From assembly GCA_938743325.2 (NCBI GenBank), contig OW568876.1, positions 186,001 through 250,000 of the forward strand: a stretch of DNA of 64,000 bases, read 5' to 3'. The notes under the pieces were generated by a model, which saw nothing but the letters and a program-made list of their open reading frames with translations, was not told the origin of the DNA and did no database searches. The translations under genes were made by a program, and so were the position numbers. Position 1 is the first letter of the stretch. Each line of letters opens with the position of its first letter. The stretch comes from Pycnococcus provasolii. Lineage: Eukaryota; Chlorophyta; Pseudoscourfieldiophyceae; Pseudoscourfieldiales; Pycnococcaceae. Below, piece after piece: positions 43,741 to 52,535 of this stretch.

Positions 43741-44988
43741 TTAGTAGGCGGTAGTCGTCGTGGTGAGGACGATTCGTCTTCTTGCAGTGGTAACACGGGT
43801 ACTGGTGCTGGCGTCTGCAGACAGCGAGAGGCGAGGTAAGCACTTCACCACGCCGTCGTCCACGAAGCCCTCTTCCAAGACCGGCCCAACCGAGCTCATA
43901 TCCTCGAGCAGCCACGGAGAAGCCTCAGGCTGCTCAACAACCTCCTCCATCGCATACCGTGCAAGTACGTTGTTCTCGCGCTCCCAGCTCGCGTCCATGT
44001 TGCGGCGCTTTGCCAGCGCAATCTTTGCCTTGACATCAGGCTGACGTGTCGCACCATTCATCTCCCTGCCATCACGCTTTTCGCGTAGCAGCTCGAGCTT
44101 CGCACGGCGTCGTTTCTCCCAAGCGCACCACGCCTCAGGAGAGTCCAGCGGCATTGACGCGGGACGCGCTGTGATGACGGGCTTTGGCGACAGTGCGCGC
44201 ACGTGCGACTCTTCAATCTTTTTCTGAAGTTCCACACGGCGCACATTTGCACGCTCCTTCAGCCGCATCAGTGCCGCGCGTTTTTCTGCTGTATCGCACT
44301 CTTGCATCTGACGTTCCCATGCCTCGTGCCTCTCCTTTGCCTTCTCAACGAGACGCTGTTCTTCGCCAAGCCGTAGGTGCTCCTCACCAAGCTGCTTGTA
44401 CCTGAGCCTCAAATCGGGTGAGGACGATGGTCGAGGCAGGGGTCGCGGCGAGGTCAAGCGCGCACTTGTGTCGCGTCGCTGCTCCGCCTCGTGCTTCTGC
44501 GTCGTTGGCATTGTTGTTGTTTGATGCGGCGTCGTTGTCACGGTTGGCGCGTCAAGTCCCACGGGCGCATCGTCTCGAAACTTTCCAGCGCCATCAATAC
44601 GCACGTACGTCGCCGCACACGCAGACGGCAGCGCACCTACCGGATCGCCCACCTGCACGCCCACCTCGTCTGTGTCTGTATGTTTCATGTTCATCGCCGT
44701 CTTCGAGCACAGTGCTTCCTGCTGTTGCACCGCAAGAAGTTCCACCACCTTGCAGAGCTGGTGGACGTTTTCTTCGCGTTCGTCGACATGCGCGCGCCTT
44801 CGAAACCCGCGCTCGGCAGCGTGCGCAAGGTGTGCGAGTGCGTCCGCCACGTGAGGCTTGCATAGTTTTGGCAAGTGCAAGTGCTCGTTTTCGTTCTTCG
44901 GCTCGAGCAGGCGCGCGGCCGCCGCTAGTGCCTGGGCCAGCGTAGGCTCTTTACCGCGTGCAGGAAGCTTAAGGTGACCTTGCATCAT
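43741..44988 (-). CDS. Hypothetical coiled-coil protein
   Basis: A 415-residue protein with no recognised domain. Residues 1-190 have mixed composition with Ala-rich helices near the start. Residues about 195-290 form a charged coiled coil (LGEEHLRLGEEQRLVEKAKE; RANVRRVELQKKIEES). The C-terminal part has paired Lys/Arg-rich helices (WEKRRRAKLELLREKRDG) and an acidic tail (SPWLLEDMSSVGPVLEEGFVDD). It lacks a targeting signal. A cytoskeletal or basal-body part is imaginable from neighbours and composition, nothing more. It converges with COQ5, only 42 nt away. Confidence 0.65.
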   Translation of the reverse strand: MMQGHLKLPARGKEPTLAQALAAAARLLEPKNENEHLHLPKLCKPHVADALAHLAHAAERGFRRRAHVDEREENVHQLCKVVELLAVQQQEALCSKTAMNMKHTDTDEVGVQVGDPVGALPSACAATYVRIDGAGKFRDDAPVGLDAPTVTTTPHQTTTMPTTQKHEAEQRRDTSARLTSPRPLPRPSSSPDLRLRYKQLGEEHLRLGEEQRLVEKAKERHEAWERQMQECDTAEKRAALMRLKERANVRRVELQKKIEESHVRALSPKPVITARPASMPLDSPEAWCAWEKRRRAKLELLREKRDGREMNGATRQPDVKAKIALAKRRNMDASWERENNVLARYAMEEVVEQPEASPWLLEDMSSVGPVLEEGFVDDGVVKCLPRLSLSADASTSTRVTTARRRIVLTTTTTAY

Positions 44989-45262
44989 AAAATTTTATCC
45001 TCGTCGTCAGTGGCCGCGACAAACTTGTCATGTCGGCAGAGCATGGCGTTGCGCGCCTTGGATCGGAGGTCCTGTGACGGGGACGGGACTCCACAGTCCA
45101 CTCCACTCCGGCACTCCACGGGCGTGCTTTTGAAGTACCAACTAAGGTAGATATTTCAATATTGTACCACCCTCTTGAGTGGGGTTGCAACATGCAAGCG
45201 ATGTATGTCAGTATGTGAAATGTACCATTCGAACGATTCATAAATATTAAAAATACGTCTCG
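44989..45262. other. Tandem-gene gap
   Basis: About 270 nt with no gene. It includes one TACCAACTA motif at 45136-45144 and AT-rich DNA that likely holds the 3' end of the minus-strand methyltransferase and the promoter of the coiled-coil gene. Confidence 0.45.
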
Positions 45263-45823
45263 TCAGATGAGCCAACGTGGCACCGACTGGCAATACTCGT
45301 CGAACTGCTTGCCAAACGCCTGCGCGAGCAACTTCTCCTCGGCCGCGATCACCACGTAATTTAGGTAGCACCACGTGAGCGGCGAGATCAAGATTGGCCA
45401 CGCCGAGTTGACGACGCACGCCATGCATGGGATGGCAACAAATACGAGGCCGGCGTACATGGGATTCCGCGTGCTTTCGTAGATGCCGGTTGTGGCGAGG
45501 CCGTTGACCGGTGTGAACAGCGTACCGGAGCCAGCGGCCTTGAGCTCCCCGCCCGCAGGATTCAGCACCATCAGTATGATGCTGGGAAATGCGATGGCGA
45601 AGAACGCGACTCGGACCGGCACTGTGGAGAGCGGCGCCGGTAGGAAGGCGAGCGGCTTTCCCGTGAGCTTTCTGATGATCTGTGAGCATGCCACTGTGAG
45701 CATCACCGCAAACGGCGGGAAGATTGGGATGTCCGCGTAAATGTTGATCGGCTTGCCATACGTGAGCTGCTGCGGCGGCGCTTTGCTGCCGAAGAACGCA
45801 AGCATCTCGGCGAACAACGCCAT
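45263..45823 (-). CDS. Small membrane methyltransferase (PEMT/ICMT-like)
   Basis: A 186-residue integral membrane protein with about four to five hydrophobic helices. The C-terminal half has the family pattern: GIYESTRNPMYAGLVFVAIP with Arg-Asn-Pro-Met-Tyr, then EEKLLAQAFGKQFDEYCQSV and the terminal PRWL. These residues bind S-adenosylmethionine in the phospholipid methyltransferase / isoprenylcysteine carboxyl methyltransferase superfamily. The substrate cannot be told; prokaryote-type members often act on isoprenoid or lipid groups. It is probably in the ER or an organelle membrane. The upstream region is shared with a divergent NDUFAF3-like gene. Confidence 0.85.
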   Translation of the reverse strand: MALFAEMLAFFGSKAPPQQLTYGKPINIYADIPIFPPFAVMLTVACSQIIRKLTGKPLAFLPAPLSTVPVRVAFFAIAFPSIILMVLNPAGGELKAAGSGTLFTPVNGLATTGIYESTRNPMYAGLVFVAIPCMACVVNSAWPILISPLTWCYLNYVVIAAEEKLLAQAFGKQFDEYCQSVPRWLI

Positions 45824-46084
45824 CCTTCAGCTCGCCCTTGCAGCCTCTGTGTGTGAGCGGCTGCTGCGGCTGCAGCACCGAGTGTGTGTGAGCGGCTGCA
45901 GCACCGACCGCGTCGGCGAAGTGCACGCAGGCAGAGCTGCTGCGGGTCTGGGGTGAACTGTGGAGACGGGATGCCGTCTGTTACTGCAGCCGCCCCGCGT
46001 CGCGAGTGCCGAGCCTCGTGTTGCAGGAGGGGAGAATGGCAGAATGGGGAGGGGTCGGAAATTTCCCCATTCGGAACTTCCTCG

Positions 46085-46891
46085 ATGTGGCGCCATGTCG
46101 TCCACCGCGTCAATAACAGTCTTGGTAGCAGTGAAAAGAAGTCAGCCTTAGTACTCGTCAGCCACAGTCTACGTCGTGTTGGTCTTCGCCTTCGTCTTGG
46201 TGTTAATGACACTTGTGGTGGCTTTGCTGTGATGCGATGTTCATTTAGCTCGTCAGTTGTGGGTAGTGGTGGCGGAGTTGGTGGCTCCGCTCGCGATCCT
46301 CCTCCTCCTTCTGAAGATCCTCGGGGGCTAGGGTCGTCCACAAGCTTTGTTGAGCAAGATGCCACGGTCGCTGACGAGCACAGGAAACTTGACGCTCACA
46401 TGACAGAGGGTCATTTAAGCAGTCAACAAACGCCTCTCACTGCGCAAGACATCACGAAATCAACGCCTGATCCCAAAGGGGACATATTCACGTCGAAAAC
46501 ACAACTGTTCGAAGTGGACAGCTCAAACACGTACATCGAGTCGTACGGGCAAAACGGGTTCGTCATCAACGGCGTCGAGTGCAGAGGTCCAGTCGCGTGC
46601 TTTCGAACCGTATTCGCGCTCTGGAACACAACCTCAAAAGACGGACCGTTGCAGGCGAGCGCGTCTGACCTCGACTTTCTCAAACTCATACACCCAAGTC
46701 CAGAAATCGTCATACTCGGAACGGGAAAGACGATCAGGCACGCGGCTGTAGACACAGAGGCGCGCAAGTTCGTCAAGGATACGCTGCGCGCACGCATGGA
46801 GATTCTGGACACCCCTAATGCCATCAACTACTTCAACGTGCTCGCAGCGGAGAACAGGAGCGCCGTCGCGCTACTCGCACCGTGGAGGTGA
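46085..46891 (+). CDS. NDUFAF3/AAMDC-like (Mth938 domain) mitochondrial protein
   Basis: The ATG at 46085 gives 268 residues. Residues 1-60 (MWRHVVHRVNNSLGSS; basic, no acids) look like a mitochondrial presequence. The C-terminal 135 residues form the Mth938/DUF498 domain: SYGQNGFVINGVECRGPVAC, IHPSPEIVILGTGKTIR, the motif LDTPNAINYFNVLAAENRSA and the end VALLAPWR. NDUFAF3 is an assembly factor for mitochondrial complex I with this same fold and ending; AAMDC is a cytosolic relative. The presequence favours the NDUFAF3 branch. Upstream in-frame ATGs at 45884 and 45971 lie in the divergent promoter. Confidence 0.88.
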   Translation: MWRHVVHRVNNSLGSSEKKSALVLVSHSLRRVGLRLRLGVNDTCGGFAVMRCSFSSSVVGSGGGVGGSARDPPPPSEDPRGLGSSTSFVEQDATVADEHRKLDAHMTEGHLSSQQTPLTAQDITKSTPDPKGDIFTSKTQLFEVDSSNTYIESYGQNGFVINGVECRGPVACFRTVFALWNTTSKDGPLQASASDLDFLKLIHPSPEIVILGTGKTIRHAAVDTEARKFVKDTLRARMEILDTPNAINYFNVLAAENRSAVALLAPWR

Positions 46892-46949
46892 CCAGCCTGT
46901 GTTTGTCGTGAAGGACATCCGACTTGTATCAAAAAAAAAGCGAAAAAAA

Positions 46950-48932
46950 TTACATGAGCAGGCCCAGAGGGCGGCGCTTCTCCTCCCAGTCAACGTCCTC
47001 GCCGCCTTCTTTCGCCCTTGCGCGCTCGATGCGCGCCTCCTCCTTCCGGCGGCGCAGACGACGGCCGATGCCGGCGCCGGCGCCGGGCGGGACTGGCGCA
47101 CCAGCAGAGGCGTACGCGATGTACTGCCGTCGCACGGTGAGCGCGTAGCTGGCGACAATAATCAGACTCGTGTAGCCCGCCGCCGCGCCGACCGTGAGAC
47201 TCACGTGCTTGTCGGCAAGGTGGCAGAGCGTAGCCACCACCGCAAGAATCGCCGCACCTGCAAATCGGCTACCCTGACTCATGCGTCGAATCAGGCGCAC
47301 GGTGTTAACTCCTGGCCGCGCGCCGACGACGCGCGCCTGCATCTTTGTGATAAAGTCGCTCGCACCACGTGCGCCATCCTCCAGGCTCACCATGCCAACG
47401 AGGAACAGAGTTATCGCGTACAGACCATGGAATGCGACGCACTTAACGGTGGCGGCGGCACGCTCCGCCTCGGGCAATGCCCACGGCAAGGTGTCGTCGA
47501 TGGGTGGAGTCGCGCCTCCCGTCACGAGCTGCCAAACGCCACTGGCAATCTGGAAGAGCACCGCGGTGGCAATGACGGGCATGATGCCACCTGGGCTAAT
47601 CTTCAGAGGAAGCGTGTCGTTGTCCTTTGGGCGCAGCGCCGCCTCGCGGAGCAGCAGCGAGTCGTCAGATCCACTCCCTACCGTCTTGAAGAAGCGCAGA
47701 GGCAGCGACACGCGCCCATCCTCGAGCACGACGGCTGCGACGATCACCACAATCGCGAATGTGAACAGCATCCACGCGTGGAGCACCGGAATTGTACCGG
47801 CAATCACGGCGGCGATCGTCTTCCGTGCGCAATCCGCGAAGCCGCCTAAAACGGAAACGACGATGGCAAGCGTCACGCCGTTTCCCCATCCCTTGTTCGT
47901 GACCTCGTCGCACAGCAGCTGCGTCGCGGAGCATCCTGCGAATAGCATGAGTGTCGTCTGCGCGACGAACGTGGCGGGGTCCGCGGTGACGGCAGCGTAC
48001 GTCTGCCACGACGCCGCGGTGGAGTACGACATGAGGAGTCCGGCGAGAAGGCACACTCCGCGGTTCACCTGCGAAAGGCTGTCAATGAATAGGTCTGGAT
48101 TGTCCGAGCGTAGCTGCTTGAGGTTGGGCAGCAGTCCAAGCCCGAGGAACGCGGATGAGAGGAGGTTGGAGAAGATGAGCGGCTGCACGCCAACGATCAT
48201 GACGTTCAACGGAAGTTCGTTGGACGCGCCTCCTAGCGCGTCGAGCATGCCCTTGCTGCTTGCGAAGAGCGAGACGAGGTTCTGCGTGAGCGTCGTATCT
48301 GACGCGCCAGCGGCTTCTCTCATCGTCGCCGCTAGGTACATGACGCGGTCCATGTCCGGGAGCGGCACGTACGCGCCCCACCTGAGAACGGTTGCGACGA
48401 CTAGTGTCCACAGCGTTCTCCTGCGCATGCTCCCCGGCGCGTCGAAGATGAAGTACAACGTGCTTGCGAAGAACGCCTGTATGCGCGCCCAGAGGTCCCC
48501 GAGGGAGAGGAACCCGCTTGTACTACGAGAGCCAGGGACGTTTTTTTTTGTGGAACGCTGAGGGGGTGGCGGCAAGACCAAAGCCTGCATATCGTTCGTC
48601 GGTGACGCGTCATCCCCACCTGAAGAGTCGTAAGGAGGCACGGAGTCCGAGGTGCGCCTGAACGCAAAGAGCTGTGAACGTCGACCACAACTGCGATGTC
48701 CATGAGGAGCACGAGAAAGGTGACCACCACGAGCCTCATGGGAGTAAGTCCAACAAGACGAAGAAGACGCGTTCTGATAACCTGTAAGCTTCTGTAAGCA
48801 ATGCCTAGCACGCATATGATGAGAGCTCTGACGACTAGCACGACGACCACGACGGTGGATAGAGACGGAAGATTGAGAGAGTTGTAGTTGTTGTTGGTGG
48901 TGGTGGGTTGCCGCCGCCGCCATCGCCCCCAT
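46950..48932 (-). CDS. Plastid SecY translocase subunit (SCY1 or SCY2)
   Basis: The ATG at 48932 (MGAMAAAATHHHQQQ) is preferred over one at 49001, because the added residues are encoded by telomere-like DNA. The product has 660 residues. The first 150 residues are a Ser/Arg-rich transit peptide and linker. The SecY core follows with ten predicted membrane helices, including STLYFIFDAPGSMRRRTLWT, NKGWGNGVTLAIVVSVLGGF and LPLKISPGGIMPVIATAVLF. SecY forms the protein channel of thylakoids (SCY1) or the inner envelope (SCY2). The sequence is rather divergent, so SCY2 is as likely as SCY1. Nuclear coding of plastid SecY supports a green-lineage host. Confidence 0.9.
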   Translation of the reverse strand: MGAMAAAATHHHQQQLQLSQSSVSIHRRGRRASRQSSHHMRARHCLQKLTGYQNASSSSCWTYSHEARGGHLSRAPHGHRSCGRRSQLFAFRRTSDSVPPYDSSGGDDASPTNDMQALVLPPPPQRSTKKNVPGSRSTSGFLSLGDLWARIQAFFASTLYFIFDAPGSMRRRTLWTLVVATVLRWGAYVPLPDMDRVMYLAATMREAAGASDTTLTQNLVSLFASSKGMLDALGGASNELPLNVMIVGVQPLIFSNLLSSAFLGLGLLPNLKQLRSDNPDLFIDSLSQVNRGVCLLAGLLMSYSTAASWQTYAAVTADPATFVAQTTLMLFAGCSATQLLCDEVTNKGWGNGVTLAIVVSVLGGFADCARKTIAAVIAGTIPVLHAWMLFTFAIVVIVAAVVLEDGRVSLPLRFFKTVGSGSDDSLLLREAALRPKDNDTLPLKISPGGIMPVIATAVLFQIASGVWQLVTGGATPPIDDTLPWALPEAERAAATVKCVAFHGLYAITLFLVGMVSLEDGARGASDFITKMQARVVGARPGVNTVRLIRRMSQGSRFAGAAILAVVATLCHLADKHVSLTVGAAAGYTSLIIVASYALTVRRQYIAYASAGAPVPPGAGAGIGRRLRRRKEEARIERARAKEGGEDVDWEEKRRPLGLLM

Positions 48933-48969
48933 GGGCGAGAAGGAGAATGAATCGCGAAAACGGGAAAAC

Positions 48970-49017
48970 GTTAGGGTTAGGGTTTTAAACACCATTCCCA
49001 AACTAAACTAGGGTTAG
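48970..49017 (-). repeat. Interstitial telomere-like units in SecY/sialidase promoter
   Basis: Plus-strand TTAGGGTTAGGGTTT (48971-48985) and one further TAGGGTTA (about 49009-49016). On the SecY sense strand these are CCCTAA, about 40 nt upstream of the preferred ATG at 48932. Confidence 0.85.
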
Positions 49018-49066
49018 CGGAAAATTCTTCAAGTTTCGTTTTCCGACAGATCATACCCGTAACTTA

Positions 49067-49084
49067 CCATGGGCATGCCCATGG
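49067..49084. promoter_or_regulatory. 18-bp perfect palindrome containing the start codon
   Basis: CCATGGGCATGCCCATGG is a perfect 18-bp inverted repeat. It contains three in-frame or near ATGs, including the first ATG (49069) of the sialidase-like gene. It could be a dimer-binding site or simple codon repeat (Met-Gly-Met-Pro-Met-Gly). Confidence 0.7.
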
Positions 49085-50499
49085 GCGCCCGTGCTTTTCG
49101 AATCCCACGGCGCGCTCATGATGCACTTGTATCTATGTTAATACTTATAGTAGCTGGTGCATCAGCAGCACTTGCATCAGCTCTCCCTTCACATTCACAG
49201 CAATCACACTCCTTCCATTTGGCGTCTTCCACTTCCCCCCCTGGTGGTGTGGGTGTCCCGGGCTTGGGCTTATTACCGCGCAAGTGTGCTGGCCGGATTA
49301 CTTCAGCGAACGTCGAACAAACAGAGTGGGCGTCACACGCAAGAGGTTCCATGAAGTACACGCACATGCCCACGATTGCAGTCGCAAAACACCAGGGAAA
49401 CTGGCGCGTCGTCGTCGCATGGCAGGCGAGCAGCAGCGTCGAGGGAGGAAACGACCAGGAGATCTTCGTCACGAGCAGCGACCTGTCGCTGCGCACGTGG
49501 CGAGCGCCAAGAAGACTGCCGGGAACGGCAAAGGGCGCGAGGTGGGCGCCGTGCACGCACCAGTTTGAAAACCAGGACGTCCTGCACATGTTCTTCGCAG
49601 AGTCGAGGCGATGCTACAAGTGCGCATCAGCGTCGAGCTGCCCCGCGCCGCCGAACGGCGCGCCGAACGCGCGACGGCCTGCGAACGGCCAACCTTGGCG
49701 TGCTGGCGGCGACCTGCGCGTCGCAACGAGCAAGGACGCGGGACTCACGTGGACCGTTTCGCAAACGCCGCTGCTCACGGAGGCGTCGCAGGGAAACCGA
49801 CCCAAGGTGCTCGCGAACGGGCCCGTGGAACTTCGTGGCAGCAACGGAACGAGGTGGGTGCTTCCCTTCTGGCGTCAGCCGCCTCGTGGGAGTGGACGCA
49901 CGTTCTGCAAGACTGCCGCCGGCGGTGGCGTGCGCGGCCCGGAGACCCACGGCGTGCTCGTGTCAGACGACGAGGGAACGTCGTGGCGTTCGTACGGCGC
50001 GATCGAGCAGAGGCGCATTCCGATACGGTCACTTCCTCGCCCTGATGCGGGCGACCGCGTGGTTGAGGGTGCACTCGTCGCGGGCGACGCAAAGGACGTC
50101 TTCATGCTGTTTCGCACGACGCGCAACAAGATTTACCGCAGCCAGGCAAGTGGTGATGGTACGCGGTGGAGCACGCCGGAGTCGACGAGGTTGCACAACC
50201 CAGGATCAAAGGTAAGCGCACTTCGCGCTCCTGGCGGCGACGTTCTCATTGTGCACAACGACCACCCATGGCGCGCGCCGCGCACGCGCACTGACCTGAC
50301 GTTGACAGTTAGCCACGACGGCGCTAGGCGGCACTTCCAATCACTGATTCGTTTCGAGACGCGCCGCGGACTTGGCGCGATGTTCCACTACCCGAGCTTG
50401 GTGATGCACCCCGACGACTGTACTTCTGTTTTCGTCGTGTACGGAGAGTTTGGAAAGGGCATCCGCGTAAGGCGCGTGAGACTTCGCTACTCAGGCTAA
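49069..50499 (+). CDS. Sialidase-like (BNR/Asp-box) secreted protein
   Basis: A 476-residue protein. A hydrophobic segment (SMLILIVAGASAALASA, about 22-38) serves as signal peptide or anchor. The six-bladed propeller has Asp-boxes SKDAGLTW (about 221), SDDEGTSW (about 300) and SGDGTRW (about 362). Other family features are YHKHMPTIAV-like MKYTHMPTIAVAKHQGNW near 102, DRVVEGALV with its acidic Glu, and FHYPSLVMHPDD near the end. This fits the BNR_2 sialidase superfamily, whose plant and algal members have no proven sialic-acid substrate. It may act on other glycans of the cell wall or secretory path. The start could be the ATG at 49135. Confidence 0.8.
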   Translation: MGMPMGARAFRIPRRAHDALVSMLILIVAGASAALASALPSHSQQSHSFHLASSTSPPGGVGVPGLGLLPRKCAGRITSANVEQTEWASHARGSMKYTHMPTIAVAKHQGNWRVVVAWQASSSVEGGNDQEIFVTSSDLSLRTWRAPRRLPGTAKGARWAPCTHQFENQDVLHMFFAESRRCYKCASASSCPAPPNGAPNARRPANGQPWRAGGDLRVATSKDAGLTWTVSQTPLLTEASQGNRPKVLANGPVELRGSNGTRWVLPFWRQPPRGSGRTFCKTAAGGGVRGPETHGVLVSDDEGTSWRSYGAIEQRRIPIRSLPRPDAGDRVVEGALVAGDAKDVFMLFRTTRNKIYRSQASGDGTRWSTPESTRLHNPGSKVSALRAPGGDVLIVHNDHPWRAPRTRTDLTLTVSHDGARRHFQSLIRFETRRGLGAMFHYPSLVMHPDDCTSVFVVYGEFGKGIRVRRVRLRYSG

Positions 50500-50685
50500 T
50501 CCTCCTCCTCCTGCTGAACCAGGGCAGTGCTGTGTGTAGTACATAGAGCTTTTGTACTTGAAAATGAATTATAATTTCTTTTCTTCAATTAAAAAAAAAG
50601 ATGAGACGTTAAATACCTGAATAATATTACTTGAAAAAAGGTTAGCAATCCTACTGCGCCGCGCAACTGTTGCCACTAGCGCACA

Positions 50686-52221
50686 TTATGCTGATGCTCC
50701 TGCACCTGCGGGCGCCATGGCTCCCCTTGAGGAGCCGGACGTTGTCTTCAGGTCGCTGACGAGTAGTGGCTTCTTGCCAGGTCGACGCTCCGCATCTTTC
50801 TCGAGCTGCTTCCGCTTCTGCGACTTGGGGCGCTTCTCGTAGATGCGCATCTTCTCGACGAAGTGTGCCAAGGGCGTGTAGATGTTCATATTTTCGCCGA
50901 TTCCGCCCGTCGCGTTGAGGAATCTGTTCACCGCCTGGCCTGGGTTCGCGCCGCCTGTCCTGCCCACCGCAGCTGCAAGCTCCGCGTTGGAGAACTTGAA
51001 CTTCGTTCTGAGTTCAAAGATCTCCATGCGCACCTCCTCGGGAATCTGGTACACGTGCTGGTTTTCCATCTTCACGCCGCTCAGGGCGGGTAGAACTGGC
51101 AGGGAGCTTGACGCATCAGCCTTCGCCAAGGCGACGCGCGAGCGCGGCACAGGCGGCGGCGGCGGCGGTCCCTTGCGACCAGACTTCCCTTCCGGAGGAG
51201 GCGCCTCCGGCGGAGGCGGCAGCAGCGGCGCCTTTGGCACCTTCCCGCCTTTCTTCGACGCAGGCGGTGGCGGAGGAGGGCCAGCTTTGCGACCCCCCTT
51301 TTTCACGCCTCCCATGACTGACGGTGGCGGCGGTGGAGACTTGGTCTTCTTGGGAAGGCCACCCTTTCCCTTCACTGACGGCGGCGGCGGCGGCGGCAGT
51401 GCTCCTTTTTTTGCCTTTGACTGAGACTTTCCTGCAGAAGCAGAAGCAGAAGCAGCAGCAGTGCCCTTTCCCTTTCCTGCCGGAGGAGGTGGCGGCGGAG
51501 CTGACGCTCGTGCAGCACCTGCGGGCGCCGAGATTGTCTTCAGGTCGCTGACGAGTAGTGGCTTCTTGCCAGGTCGACGCTCCGCGTCTTTCTCGAGCTG
51601 CTTCCGCTTCTGCGACTTGGGGCGCTTCTCGTAGATGCGCATCTTCTCGACGAAGTGTGCCAAGGGCGTGTAGATTTGCTTTTGGTCTCCGCTTTCGCCC
51701 GTCGCGTTGAGGAACCTGCCCACCGCCTGGCCTGGGTTCGCGCCGCCTGACCTGCCCACCGCAGCTGCAAGCTCCGCGTTGGAGAACTTGAACTTCGTTC
51801 TGAGTTCAAAGATCTCCATGCGCACCTCCTCGGGAATCTGGTACACGTGCTGGTTTTCCATCTTCACGCCGCTCAGGTCGGGTAGCTTAGGCAGAGAGTT
51901 TGCAGGTGGCGCCGCGGACTTGGCCAAGGCGACGCGCGAGAGCGGCACGGGCGGCGGCGGCGGCGGTCCCTTGCGGCCGCCACTGGGCTTATAGTCCACA
52001 GGCGGCGGCCCGGGCACCACACCTTTTTTCCCCGACGTGCGCGGGCGACGAGTGACGAATCCTGCTGCAGCTGTACCTGCATTACCTGCATTACCTGCAC
52101 TCCCCCCCGTATCTTCGGTATCCATGGGTGCAATATTCTGCCGCCCAGAATCATCGGAGTCACCGGGCAAGGCGGCGACGGCCACTCCCGAAAAGAGGCC
52201 TGAGGAGGCAAGGCGCGGCAT
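50686..52221 (-). CDS. Proline-rich protein with two copies of an unrecognised domain
   Basis: The ATG at 52221 (MPRLASSGLFSG) gives 511 residues; upstream extension to 52683 is rejected as leader. A domain of about 110 residues occurs twice (near residues 100-225 and 370-495), nearly identical: GVKMENQHVYQIPEEVRMEI, FELRTKFKFSNAELAAAVGR, GGANPGQAV and LAHFVEKMRIYEKRPKSQKR. It is helical and may bind DNA or protein: the FSNAELAAAVGR part resembles a helix-turn-helix. Between and before the copies lie poly-Pro runs (PPPPPP), Gly/Lys linkers and Ser/Ala repeats. The function is unknown. The identity of the copies at the DNA level points to a recent duplication or gene conversion. Confidence 0.75.
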   Translation of the reverse strand: MPRLASSGLFSGVAVAALPGDSDDSGRQNIAPMDTEDTGGSAGNAGNAGTAAAGFVTRRPRTSGKKGVVPGPPPVDYKPSGGRKGPPPPPPVPLSRVALAKSAAPPANSLPKLPDLSGVKMENQHVYQIPEEVRMEIFELRTKFKFSNAELAAAVGRSGGANPGQAVGRFLNATGESGDQKQIYTPLAHFVEKMRIYEKRPKSQKRKQLEKDAERRPGKKPLLVSDLKTISAPAGAARASAPPPPPPAGKGKGTAAASASASAGKSQSKAKKGALPPPPPPSVKGKGGLPKKTKSPPPPPSVMGGVKKGGRKAGPPPPPPASKKGGKVPKAPLLPPPPEAPPPEGKSGRKGPPPPPPVPRSRVALAKADASSSLPVLPALSGVKMENQHVYQIPEEVRMEIFELRTKFKFSNAELAAAVGRTGGANPGQAVNRFLNATGGIGENMNIYTPLAHFVEKMRIYEKRPKSQKRKQLEKDAERRPGKKPLLVSDLKTTSGSSRGAMAPAGAGASA

Positions 52222-52502
52222 GACAGTAATTAATGACAGCTGTGTGTGAAAACGAAAAATGAAAATGACAAACAGGGAGAGTTTGAAAAAACAATAAAAA
52301 ATAAAATAGGAAAGGCGCCGGAGGAAAAGTCCATGGAGGACAGGAAAACGTGCGTGGTTGGAACCTGACCATGCCAAACTGACCATGGCTGCATTCCATG
52401 CGACCATGTATGGCTGCATGGTCGAGTACCAGGGAGACCATGGGCAACAGGCATGGATTCCATGGAACAGGCAACGGTCGAATTGAATTCCCGCTAGGAA
52501 TA

Positions 52503-52535
52503 CCGGCCTGCTTTGACCACCGGCCTGCTTTGACC
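52503..52535 (+). repeat. Tandem 16-bp repeat, AAAGCAGGCC family
   Basis: Two exact copies of CCGGCCTGCTTTGACC (52503-52518 and 52520-52535) separated by a single A, giving a 17-bp period. They lie about 280-310 nt upstream of the minus-strand proline-rich gene. Confidence 0.85.
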
